DNA of 25,193 nt from Nemertoderma westbladi (taxonomy: Eukaryota > Xenacoelomorpha > Nemertodermatida > Nemertodermatidae): contig JAUCBJ010001601.1 of NCBI GenBank assembly GCA_032718475.1, positions 1-25,193 of the forward strand. The letters are read 5' to 3'. The notes under the pieces were generated by a model. The model made no database searches, was not told the DNA's origin, and saw only the letters and a program-made list of their open reading frames with translations. Shown piece by piece: positions 9,240 through 18,689 of this stretch. The translations under genes and the position numbers were made by a program. Each line of letters starts with the position of its first letter. Position 1 is the stretch's first letter.

Positions 9240-9930
9240 TATGAAACTGGTTTATCATTATCTTACTGTACTGTATCTTACTTTTCGAGTTACAGGTGGT
9301 TTTGATTGTGGTGAAATTTAGAAATTATTTTATGCTATGGTTTTGAAATATAATATCGAATTAGTTTTGCATTTCTGTGATGGAAAAATAAAATAGATAC
9401 CTCGATTGTTATTGTTTCACAATAAAAATAATTTTAATTTCTATAATTTTGCTCTGCCTGTTCCTCCGCTCTGCATATACGGTAGGGAAAGAAACCGACT
9501 CTATCTTAGGATCGGGAGTACTTAACACGCATGCCAAGATTCAGCTTCACAGCGTTTGTCCAACTAGTCAATATCCGGTCCCGATATATCATATATATTA
9601 ACACTTAGCATGTGTCTTAGAATCAGGCTGGTTTTACTAATTGAGTTTGATTTCCTAATTGACTAAGATTTCTAAGATTGTCACGTCTTCATTGAGTTAT
9701 CATTAATCACTAAATGTACCATCACGTTCTATTATTCCCTTTAATTGATGTCAACAAATATATATATTTTACAGGATTCATTGTTTGTATTGTCAATGTA
9801 TAGGGACTATACATTGGGTACGGTGGGACACCCTTATCTATTATCGAAAATTGAAACATCAAATAGAATATCATATTGACACTCAGAAATAATTTTTCAT
9901 TGTCATAAAATTTTTCAAGAAATTAGTACA
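9240..9930. other. AT-rich spacer
   Basis: No gene, repeat or RNA feature recognised over about 690 bases. Confidence 0.55.
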
Positions 9931-9931
9931 T

Positions 9932-10099
9932 AGCTGGGGGGACTTTTTTTATTGAATGAATTACTATGGCAAACATTAGAGACTTACACCCACTAGGCCC
10001 ATCAAAAACAAACAATTTATTGTTTTTGTTGTTTGTGGGGGTGTAAGTCTCTAATGTTTGCCATAGTGATTCATTCAATAAAAATTCTTTTTTCCAGCT
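9932..10099. repeat. Long inverted repeat / hairpin (MITE-like)
   Basis: Arms 9951-9991 and 10039-10079 pair over 41 bp with one mismatch. Pairing extends outward through a T/A run, and short AGCTGG/CCAGCT ends lie at 9932 and 10094. The 47-base centre contains a further A/T-rich self-complementary stretch. Fold-back elements and hairpin RNA precursors look like this. No target duplication is evident. Confidence 0.85.
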
Positions 10100-10243
10100 G
10101 ATGAGAAGCGGTGTGCTGGTCTCAGACACCGAAACGTAACCATATTTTTGACAAATTAATTTTTTTCCAAAGCTCTATCCGTTTTCGCGGCGACAAAAAT
10201 GTCATATATTTTCTTATACTGTAATATAATATAGGCTTAGCTT

Positions 10244-11250
10244 TTATGCAGTTACTGTTGGTATCATTTCCCTAAATGATAGACGGGTAAGTTTAGGTTG
10301 TGATACACACTTGTATGTTGAGCATTGTGATTGTATTCTCTGGTCCTCGCGGCGAAAGCAATGTCCTGCAAAGCGGATGCGATTTTGTTCTAGTGTCAAG
10401 CTTGGGGGAACCAATGAGACACCTCCAATGTTATATAGTGTCTGGTTGGAGATGTGTGCATTGTACTTGACACAATGAACCCGGCGTAGCATTCTTGTGA
10501 ATGTGCCATTCTGAGATTTGGTGTCCTTTTTTGATTTGGTGAGCATGGACTCCCATAGAGGAGTATGGGAACTACTGCTGCTCTAAATTATCGGACCTTA
10601 AGTTTCCGATTAATTCTCGGTGACTTCCAAATCCTGAAAAGCCTACTCAAGGCTGCCCATGCGTTTCCCTTACATATTCGAAGGTCCTCACCTGACTTCC
10701 GGATCCATGATCCCAGGTAACAGAAGTCGTCCACATGCTCAAGCATACCATCCTTTGAGCTTATGCTCGTCCGATCAGAGACTTGCTGAAGACTTTTAAA
10801 GTTAACTGTCAAAATTTTGGTCTTACTGGAGTTAATAAAAAGACCAACACTAGAAGCAGCATGTTCTAATGAGCTGAGGAGCCGTTGGGCTCCCTCTAGT
10901 GATTCTGAGAGTACTCCTAGGTCATCAGCAAAGTCTAGATCAGTTAGGTACTTGGCAGGATTTCCTCGACTTCTGGAGCCAGTAGGTGGAGTTATCATCA
11001 CCCCATCATCATTATGATGATCTAAGGACATGCGTAGAACATAGTCAACCACAATTATGAACAAGAATGGTGCAAGTGTGTCTCCCTGGAGGACGCCCCA
11101 TAACACTTCAAATGGTTCTGTGTCACCGTCAACAGTAGACACAAATGTTGTCGAACCATCGTATACTGATCTGATTGCTGCAATAATTTCATCAGGAATC
11201 CCATATAATGAAAAAGAAGGTGAACATACGTGAGCTCTGTCGCATCCCTA
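10244..11250 (-). pseudogene. LINE reverse transcriptase and C-terminal domain, 5'-truncated copy
   Basis: From high to low coordinates, the minus strand reads YGIPDEIIAAIRSVYDG (about 11200), then GVLQGDTLAPFLF (motif B region), LTDLDFADDLG (motif C, FADD intact), FINSSKTKIL and YLGSW (10588-11142). After a frameshift near 10550-10600 it gives TRMLRRVHCVKYNAHISNQTL and RIRFAGHCFRREDQ (10244-10546), the conserved region after the thumb. Upstream RT motifs and the endonuclease are missing, so this is a 5'-truncated copy as LINEs often leave. The catalytic FADD is preserved, but the frame breaks make it inactive. It shares its C-terminus with the fragment at 22196-22430, and its RT type with the plus-strand copy at 12590-13425. 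Confidence 0.85.
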
Positions 11251-11326
11251 TGGCCTGCCCAAAAAATATTGAAAAATAGTGTACCCAAAAAACGCACAGG
11301 TAGTTTATTTGAACAAATAAGTCGTC

Positions 11327-11401
11327 AAATTATGTTGCTTAAGTGGATTGTTTATATTTGCATAACGCAAATATAAACAATCCACTTAAGCAACATAATT
11401 T
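11327..11401. repeat. Perfect 35-bp palindromic hairpin
   Basis: Arms 11327-11361 and 11367-11401 are exact reverse complements with a 5-base spacer (ATAAC). Weaker pairing (GTTTATTT / AAATAAAC) continues outside. It sits exactly between two minus-strand LINE remnants. Confidence 0.93.
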
Positions 11402-11404
11402 TTG

Positions 11405-12465
11405 GGTGAGGTAAAATAAACTATACCTTCAACTATATAACGATGAGCATTAAAGGGTGACCCACACACCATTCTGACTTTACAATTCCAAGCCTTGTAA
11501 ATATTATTACATTCGGGTGACCAGTAGCCTAGTAGCCATAGTGACTAGTAGCAAAAGATCTCTGTATCTGGAGCAATTGCAGAGGTGAAGCAAAATTTAA
11601 TTCGTTTCTGAGCCCAGATAATTTTCCAATAAAAGTACCTCCTTTTTGTAGTCTGTCCCTAGAAAAATCACCTTTAAATAAACGAGGTGACACCTACATG
11701 TTTAGATTGTTCAATCCAGGTTAAAACTATTCCATTTACTACGATCCGAGCAGATGGAGGATCCCAAGTACAAACAAGTGGAATACACTTGGTTTTACAT
11801 TTACATTTCATAACATTAGCATTAGTACTAATCTAAAGTTTAAACTCCTTACAAAAATTAGTACAAATTTCCACCATAAATTGTAAACCGTTAATCGGAG
11901 GACAATGTAAAAGCACATTATCTGCATATACTAAACACACAAAATAGTGTAAACCAATTTGACAACCAATCGTTAAATCCCTAAGTCGCAAAATTAATAT
12001 ATTTTTATAACAATACAGAACAGGGTCAGATAAATTATCGAGCCCTGTCTTACACCATAAGAAAGAGAAAAAACATATGTCTTGTAATTCCAACGTGCAA
12101 ATCCGGCTTGGTTCCGATAAATGAAAAATAGACAATGTAAAAAAAGCACATTGAAACGCTTTTTAATTAGTTCTAAAAATAATTGTTTCCACTGAACTAA
12201 ATCAAAGTCCTTTGTAAACTCGATCAGACAACTATATAATATAATATATTGAAGTATATTCCGCATATAATAATTGACCACCTCACTAGCAGTCCAAGTA
12301 CACATAGCAGTACTTGAATTAGACGTAAAATCAAACTTTAAGTCATCTAACTTTAATTTATGACCCTCTGATAATATCATAACCCACTCAAATAGTTTTA
12401 ATAATAATGATGCTATGCAATGGCCCTATAGTTATCCACCAAGGAAATGCCACCAGCCTTGTCAT
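11405..12465 (-). pseudogene. Second LINE reverse transcriptase remnant
   Basis: Minus-strand segments in order: KAGGISLVDNYRAIA (about 12460-12410), SNSSTAMCTWTASEVV, CLIEFTKDFDLVQWKQLF (motif A region), YGVRQGSIIYLTLF (motif B), GLHYFVCLVYADNVLL (motif C), then, in other frames down to 11405, KTKCI, ARIVVNGIVLTW and HVGVTS. This is a CR1/Jockey-like layout. Motif C reads YADN rather than YADD, which would remove a catalytic aspartate. Several frameshifts and stops confirm decay. It differs in sequence from the LINE at 10244-11250 and represents another family. Confidence 0.82.
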
Positions 12466-12589
12466 TAATAAGCGGATCATCCGAGTTGGCGCGGGATCCC
12501 GACTTGTGAATACGTGTCATAGTATTGTACGCGTAGCCACGCCGGGACTATCAAGGTTGAAGGCCGTAGGCCGGACAAGTGTCTGGACA

Positions 12590-13425
12590 AACAAGTGAAT
12601 CAACTGGGAGAAACTTAGAACTCAAAACACAGTAAAGGATGCTTACACAGTAGAAGTTTAGAACCGCTTTGAAGTACTTCAGTCAATGGATGAAGACCAG
12701 TATACCGATTCTAAATACCAAATCTTAATAAAAGGCTGATAGCATTGCAGCCACCAAACATCGAGGTCAGCCCTACAAGGTAAATATATGACAAAACGCT
12801 ACCTATAGAAACAGGGGATTTCACACTGCACTGGCCGATTTCCAAAGAAGCATTAAAAGCATTTTTAATCATATAAAGCGCGTGGATAAGATGATATCCA
12901 GGCAGAGGTATGGGAAACAAGGGGGCTGAACAGACCATTGTTGGATGTTTGCAAGAGGATGTTGAAAGGGGAAAAGACACCACCAATTTGGACTACAGGT
13001 AAACTAAAACCCCTCCCTAAGAAACGAGACTGGTGTACCAACAAACTATCGTGGGATCTGTTCTGTCTGCTTGTGGTAGAGGCCAAAATATACAATAAAA
13101 TGATTCTATATAGGATTAGGCCTCACATAGAGAAACTACTGCGTAAGAGCAAAAACGGACTTCGGCCAAATAGATAAACAATAGCTGAAATACTTCGCTA
13201 TAGAGGCTTTTTGAGGGAATTAAGTCAAAGAATCTCCCCGTAATCCTGACATTTGTGTAATTTGAAAAAGCATCCGACTCCATTCAAAGAGGTAAAATTC
13301 TGGAAATCCTAAGAGCTTATGGAATACCAGCAGTAATTGTCGATGGCATTGCATTGCTATATTGTGACACAGAAGATCAGGTCTAACTAGATGGTGAAAC
13401 TGGCTTCTTAATCGTACTAATGTCA
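12590..13425 (+). pseudogene. LINE pre-RT and RT fragment, plus strand
   Basis: Pieces in changing frames read NRFEVLQSMDEDQYTDSKYQ (about 12660), a segment ending RPLLDVCKRMLKGEK (about 12960), PLPKKRDW, AKIYNKMILYRIRPHIEKLL and SKNGLRPNR (to 13173). They continue with SIQRGKILEILRAYGIP (about 13290) and VDGIALLY. These are the blocks before and through RT motif A of the same type of LINE as the minus-strand copy at 10244-11250, which shows the later blocks. Stops and shifts are frequent. Confidence 0.72.
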
Positions 13426-13640
13426 CTCACTAGCGCTACCTAGCATTCAGTACGATTATATTGACAGACAATTACAAATAAAATATGTGACAATGAATGC
13501 AATGGATAATATAACGAAGACCGCTTTCTTCCCTTGTCCTACAATATATTAAGCAGTGCAATATATAAAATTATTCCGGGGCAGGATCATAAAGTTATTC
13601 CTGGCAATGATTTTTTATAATAAGTTAATGTATTCCGACG

Positions 13641-13827
13641 TTGTATATACCTGACTACTTATGTGTTACCTTTTCCCGCATCCGTCTAATGTCACATAAT
13701 TTAGTGGTTAAAAAGGGTCGTTGGTCTAGAATCCATGATGATATGAGGTGTGTGTTTGTGACAGCGGGTGTGTGCGTGCAAAATGAGGTACACGTCCTAC
13801 TAAATTGCTCAATGTCCTCCCATTTAA
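13641..13827 (+). pseudogene. LINE C-terminal fragment, part 1 (interrupted by piggyBac-like element)
   Basis: The frame reads SRIRLMSHNLVVKKGRWSRI and later NEVHVLLNCSMSSHL. This is the C-terminal zinc-binding-like tail of many LINE ORF2 proteins (R.R..sH.L....Gr......C..C....EdE.H.ll.C). The frame stops making sense at the TTAA at 13824 and resumes in the same phase at 15381, after the inserted element. Confidence 0.68.
13824..13827 (+). repeat. TTAA target-site duplication, left
   Basis: TTAA directly before CCCTATTA. Repeated at 15381-15384. TTAA is the characteristic piggyBac target. Confidence 0.88.
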
Positions 13828-15380
13828 CCCTATTAAACCCGGGGGGGGGGTTCAATATGACCCCTCCCGTGGTTTTTTTATTATAATTCTGAAACAAACG
13901 CAGTTGGAATTCTGAAATTTTATGACTTTTCCTAAAAATCTATTGTCTTCCTAGCAGTGAAAACCGTTTTCAAAAATATTGGGTAGTTTTCGAGTTATAG
14001 CACCATTTTTTAACCCTACTTTTGGCACTTTTTTTGAGACGTTTTTTGAAAATTACATTTCATTAAATATTAATTGTAACATCTCTATTTTTTATTTACA
14101 CCGGTTTTTTGGTGTTAGCAATTGGATGGAATTCATATAAATTGATTTAGAAATTTCAAACTTGTTTTTTTCGGCGAGTGCCAAATTTTGGTGCCAGCAC
14201 CAAATTTTGAAATATGTCAATTTTGTAGATTGATTGTTTGAAACTTGTTTTTTACGCAATTGGGGTATTTTGGGGTTCTGGTTTTGATGAAATATATACG
14301 AGTTGCACCAAGCGTATCAAACTTGTATTTTTCGGTGCTGTGTGCAAATTTTGGCGCTAGCACGAAATTTTGAAAATCCATTCAATAGATAAAATTGCTT
14401 GTGACAATTTATTTCTTGCATTTTAGAGGTTTATGGCTGTTCTGAATTCAATGGAATATATAATTATCGAACTTGACATCTCAAACTTGTATTTTTCGGA
14501 AGTGGGTGCAAAATGTGGTGCTAGCACCAAATTTTGAAAACCATCAAATATATCAATTGATTGTGTCATCTTGTTTCTTGCGTTATATGGGTTTGTCAGG
14601 GTTCTGAATTCAATGGAATCAGTAAAAATTTCATAAGAGTTTTCAAACTTGTATTTTTCGCCGGTGGGTGAAAATTGTTGTTTTGCACCAAATTTTGGAA
14701 AATGAGTAAATTGATCAGTAGATAGTATCATCTTGTTTCTTGCGTTATACGGGTTTATGAGGGTCCTGAATCCGATGGAAACAATAAAAACAGCACTGGA
14801 CATCGCAAACTTGTACTTTTTGGTGATGGGTACGAAATTTGGTGCTAGCACCAAAATTTGTCAAATTACGCCGAAAAATACAAGTCGCAATGATCTAGCA
14901 TATTTGAAATGTATTCCATTAGAATCAGCGCCCTAGAAAACCTAAAAATGTGAATTTATAGCATCGTATAAGTGAATTAAAAATTTTGTGTTCTAACTGA
15001 AAAGTGCTGGTTACTTGTTTTTTTCATTTTTTTCCTACGCATAGAGGACTAAACAGCCATTTATGGTAATCATATCATTTTTAAATATTTTCCAATGTAT
15101 TTTGCGCCCCAGAAAACCTGTATTGAAAAACAATTAGCCAAAAAATGTAACTTTCAAATTTTGTGAAAATTGTGCACTACTTGTAATTTTGGTGCTGCAA
15201 TATTACCACTCCAGTCCATTTTTTTGAAATTTTTTTTTTCGGTCGGATCCAGACTAGTGATACCTACGTACAAACAAAAAATCAGACGTTTTCGTTAATA
15301 TTTGTAGATTTTAGAGGGAGGGGTCAATATGACCCCCCCCCGGTATTTGTACAGCATTTTATAGCCCGGTACTAATAGGG
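13828..15380. mobile_element. PiggyBac-like non-autonomous element, 1553 bp
   Basis: The ends are CCCTATTA... and ...TAATAGGG, flanked on both sides by TTAA, as in the piggyBac superfamily (TTAA target, ends beginning CCC). The terminal inverted repeat is about 16 bp with three mismatches, followed inside by related C/G-rich blocks around TCAATATGACCCC at both ends. The interior holds no transposase-like frame, only a 162-bp tandem repeat and AT-rich DNA. The insertion splits a LINE C-terminus; the flanking reading frame continues in phase if one TTAA is removed, which shows the exact borders. Confidence 0.85.
14060..14870. repeat. 162-bp tandem repeat, about five diverged units
   Basis: The word CAAACTTGT recurs at 14157, 14318, 14482, 14644 and 14806, spaced 161, 164, 162 and 162 bp. 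Each unit also has a palindrome related to GGTGCTAGCACC and a TTCTGAATTCAATGGAAT-like block. Because 162 is divisible by 3, a minus-strand frame stays open across three units (14423-14854). I regard that frame as a by-product, not a gene. Confidence 0.9.
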
Positions 15381-15500
15381 TTAAGGCATAAATTTTCCGA
15401 TTTGCAATCGAATCATTATTCAAACTTCAAAGTAAATAATCAGAGATCATGTCTGCAGTTATGTACTTATATATATTCCGTGTTAAACATTTATGAATAA
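15381..15500 (+). pseudogene. LINE C-terminal fragment, part 2
   Basis: From the second TTAA the frame continues LRHKFSDLQSNHYSNFKVNN and on to a stop at 15498-15500. It is in the same phase as the part ending at 13827. The F...fl.S tail pattern is common at LINE ORF2 ends. Confidence 0.62.
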
Positions 15501-15715
15501 TATTTTACTTTTGGACACTTATGTGGTATTGAGCCATTTATTATAGGGTACTACCAATTTATATTCAATTGAATCCGATGCCATTTCAGTGTTATATTTA
15601 GTATATAAATAAGGTGTTGATTTGGGTATTGGTGTCGGGTAGATCTGAGTAATATTTGTGTAAAGTCAATCTTAATTGTTAATAAACTACTAACTAACTA
15701 TGTACAGTACGATTG

Positions 15716-15910
15716 GGTGTCGTTAGTTCGAAAGTACTTTAGTTCCAAACCCGATACGTCAATACTAAATGTCATTAGTTCCACTAGAATAGTCTCTTAG
15801 TTCTAAACCGTGCGTCATTTGTTCTAAATCGGATGCAGTACATCATTAGTTCTAATCAAAGCGTCAGTAATTCTAATTGTTAACGTCATTAGTTGCAATT
15901 GAATAGCATT
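15716..15910 (+). repeat. Degenerate short repeat, core GTCATTAGTTCTAA
   Basis: About eight variants of GTCATTAGTTCTAA recur with irregular spacing of roughly 15-35 bp. Confidence 0.7.
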
Positions 15911-15984
15911 TAGACCTAAACACCTGTCAGAATTTAATTACGTGTTTGGAGAGTAGGCCTTAATTAAGTAATTTTTTAGATTTA

Positions 15985-16100
15985 TATTAGCAACTTATTG
16001 GACAAGTGACTTATTGGGAAAGTGACCCATTTTTAGTTTGAAATAAATTTTTATTGGGTAAGTTACTCATTGGGTAAGTGGTATATTTGGCATGGGAAGT
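15985..16100 (+). repeat. Degenerate short repeat, core TTATTGGGTAAGTGAC
   Basis: Four or five variants (for example ACTTATTGGGAAAGTGACC and ACTCATTGGGTAAGTG) lie close together, interrupted by an AT stretch. Confidence 0.65.
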
Positions 16101-16487
16101 GACTGCACCCCATAATTACAACTTGCAATCACAGAGGAATTACTGGGATTTCTGAAGTAGTTCTCCAAATTAATATTATACAATTTCCAAAGTGAATCAG
16201 ATGCAGATAAAGAAAGGTGTCGAAGTAGAGGCTACTCTATAAAATATAAAAACAAAAGGGAAAATCATATCAAAATTAATAACCAGAGGAAACTCAATAA
16301 CCAAGGACCAACATAATTATGTAAATAATTATGAGTCCAAGATACATGGAAGTTATGAGGAAAGTAACCCAAATAATTATTGGGGCATTTGTCGGGGGAC
16401 AATCCTGTCACGATCAGGTGGCCCATTGAACTGTGAGCAATGTTACAATGTCAGTAGGTGTTCTTGTCATACAGAAGACCAGCAGAC
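16101..16487. other. Spacer, nothing recognised
   Basis: AT-rich with AATAATTA words. No gene seen. Confidence 0.5.
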
Positions 16488-16513
16488 ATTGTCCAACAAA
16501 TTCGTTGGACAAT
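16488..16513. repeat. Perfect 10-bp stem hairpin near the LINE 3' end
   Basis: ATTGTCCAAC (16488-16497) and GTTGGACAAT (16504-16513) pair exactly around six bases. It lies about 30 bases beyond the A/T repeats at the 3' end of the minus-strand LINE; whether it belongs to the element is unclear. Confidence 0.8.
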
Positions 16514-17745
16514 TAAGCCACAACTATAAATAATTTATTAATATTTAATTTAATTTAATTCGGACTTGCCGACAACAAAATATAAGATAAAATAAAGTAC
16601 TGGGATGCACTGCACATATAAACATATGATATATAGCCAGCTATGTATGTAGTTATAAGGGAAATTAGGTTGCACAAATGTTAAAACTGCGAAATGGAAA
16701 TTGTGAGTTAAAATGCAGGCCACAGGGGGGCAAGACACAATGAAGTAAAATTAGTATTACATACAAGTTTTTAAAAAATACCCAGCAATCGATCGCAAAC
16801 GACCGACGACGCAAATGGTGCACAAAACCATCTCCTACACGATATTTAAGAAATTAATTATCCGGTCGTGTTTAACACGAAAGGGACCTGAACTGGCATA
16901 ACAACTACGTATGAATTGTAAAATGATTGATTCTGCAGTAGAGATTGTCCCAGGGACGTGAGCAGGGATGAAATTTTGGAGCATGATTTTTTGGCTAAAA
17001 TCGGAAAACCCAGAACGCTGATCAGTGAGCTTGATGATAACAAGGTCCAGTTAATGTTTAAGAACACAGGAACAGTTTTATACAAACAGCCCTTTTCTAG
17101 ATGGTAAGACCATTTCGTTTTACTGTCCTCCAGTTGCAGATTAACATCGTACAACCCAGAGAACATCATACTGTAGATATTTCCAATATCTTGAGCAGAT
17201 CAACCAAACAAGAGGACATCATTTGCGTATGCAATGATGCCGAGCCACAGGAGATAAAGATTGAAGTTACAAAGTTCTGCATCCAAGTCTGATAGGGTGC
17301 TGGCAGTATACAGGATATAGAATAATGGGGACAGCAATGCTCCCTGTTTAGTGCCTCGGGTCAGTCTAACACCTATACTATCGATGATTCCACCAAATTT
17401 CAGGAAGATAAATGTGGAGAGATAGTAAGAGAGAGTAACTAGACATATGGACGGATTCAGATGACTCATTAACTTTCTGAATAAATGTAAATATTCCATA
17501 TTAACAAAGGCATTTGTAATGTCTAGTTGACATATATAGACTGTCTTTCCATTCATCCGCTGGGCTTCAAGAAATTCAAGAACTGTAGCTCCAATAATGT
17601 CGGATCAAATTTTACGTTGGTAAGCAAACTGAGAAGGAGGAATGAAGCCGGGGAGTGCCAAGAACTCATGAAGAATCACGCTCTCAAAAAACTTGCTGAG
17701 AATGCTGATACTTGCTATTGGATTATATGATGTTAGTGATAGTAT

Positions 17746-17756
17746 ATCCCGGCCCT
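17746..17756 (+). repeat. 11-bp target-site duplication, left
   Basis: ATCCCGGCCCT, repeated exactly at 17906-17916. Confidence 0.88.
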
Positions 17757-17905
17757 GTTAAATAACTGAGTTACTGAGTACCAGTTAAATAACTGGGAGC
17801 AAATCTTGGGATAGGAGTAGCGACCACCCCTACCCTCGGGTAGCAGCTATCGAAAGAGGAGCCTTCGGGTTGCCTCCGGCTTCGGCCGACTGTTTGCTTT
17901 GCTTG
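17757..17905 (+). mobile_element. 149-bp SINE-like or structured-RNA insertion
   Basis: Flanked by perfect 11-bp duplications, and the RT frame of the host LINE resumes properly across one copy of the duplication, so it is a true later insertion. The insert has two copies of GTTAAATAACTG (17757 and 17786) and GC-rich self-complementary segments, including CTACCCTCGGGTAG and GGCTTCGGCC, which on the plus strand would form a C(UUCG)G tetraloop hairpin. I find no polymerase III boxes that I trust. The duplication length suits LINE-driven retroposition, hence a short SINE or a retrocopy of a structured RNA. Confidence 0.75.
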
Positions 17906-17916
17906 ATCCCGGCCCT
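17906..17916 (+). repeat. 11-bp target-site duplication, right
   Basis: Exact copy of 17746-17756. Confidence 0.88.
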
Positions 17917-18176
17917 TCCCCTTATACAGACTTGTAACAGCTGTATAACCAAAAACATCTGGAACTTGGCCTAGTCTAAAGCAGGCATTTATTATGTCTG
18001 CCAAAACACGGCACATGAGGCTAACTTCAACGCACAATAAATGTTCAACAACAAGAGAAAATACATCAGCTGATTTTCCCTTTGCCAATGCAAGAAACAC
18101 ATGCTTAGCTGTTGTTGGTGAGATAATTGGCAATGTAGAATCAGCACATTTGGATTTCAGCTATGAGATTAGTACA

Positions 18177-18683
18177 TCAATATCCGCTTGGGTCCCGTAT
18201 ATTGTTAGTTGCAAGGTTCTCTTGTATAGAATCTCGAGCAGATTCTGGAGGGGGAGTGGTGTTCTTATAATTAAAGGTGGACCAAAATTTCTTTGGATTC
18301 TCTCTCATATACCTTGCCTTTCGTAGAATCGATTCAGACCAGTTCTTTTTCAGTAGCCAGTTCTTCAGCCGACATATTGACTGACGAGAATGTTTATAGG
18401 TGGCCCCATAAACGCTATTGACATTCTTGTCTTCACAACACCATAATCTGTACAATTTTTTACAGGTTATTGATGGAATGATCTTCGATCTAATCCGGGT
18501 ATTTCTTGTAAGTCGTCTCTTGTTCACCTTGGAGATATGTTCATCTGCCGCTCTGTAAATTATCCCTTGGATTGAGGTTACAAATTCAGTCAAGTCTTCT
18601 ATATTCCAAGTAAAATGCAGAGTACCAATGTTCTTATATAGTTCATTAACTCTCTGTTCAATCTCATCTTGATATTTACCCAA
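18177..18683 (-). pseudogene. LINE ORF2 linker between endonuclease and RT
   Basis: A 168-codon open minus-strand stretch, rich in Lys/Arg, with WNIEDLTEFVTSIQGIIYRAA and later MRENPKKFWSTFNYK. The FW..... segment after a basic region is usual in the endonuclease-RT linker of LINE ORF2 (n.k.fWk...). It is in a different frame from the endonuclease and RT parts, so frameshifts flank it. Confidence 0.75.
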
Positions 18684-18689
18684 ATTATT

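Larger units (their letters stand above)
16858..18133 (-). pseudogene. LINE ORF2 reverse transcriptase domain, interrupted
   Basis: The minus strand first gives KGKSADVFSLVVEHLL and DIINACFRLGQVPDVF, then TSLYKGKGRD (18133 to 17917), the RT entry region. The frame is then cut by a 149-bp insertion and continues with SYNPIAS and ILSKFFESVILHEFLALPGF (about 17730-17640). Then come CQLDITNAFVNMEYLHLF (motif A), RGTKQGALLSPLFYILY (motif B) and GIIAYANDVLLFG (motif C; 17200-17556). Motif C has YAND where YADD is expected, so one catalytic aspartate is lost. Below 17199 a further frame (LYDVNLQLEDSKTKW) fits the segment after motif C; the rest to 16858 is less clear. Confidence 0.82.

Noticed and set aside
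14423-14854. 143-codon minus-strand frame with 54-residue repeats
   Set aside because: It follows from the 162-bp tandem unit, which is divisible by three, and no start, splice or family signal supports it.
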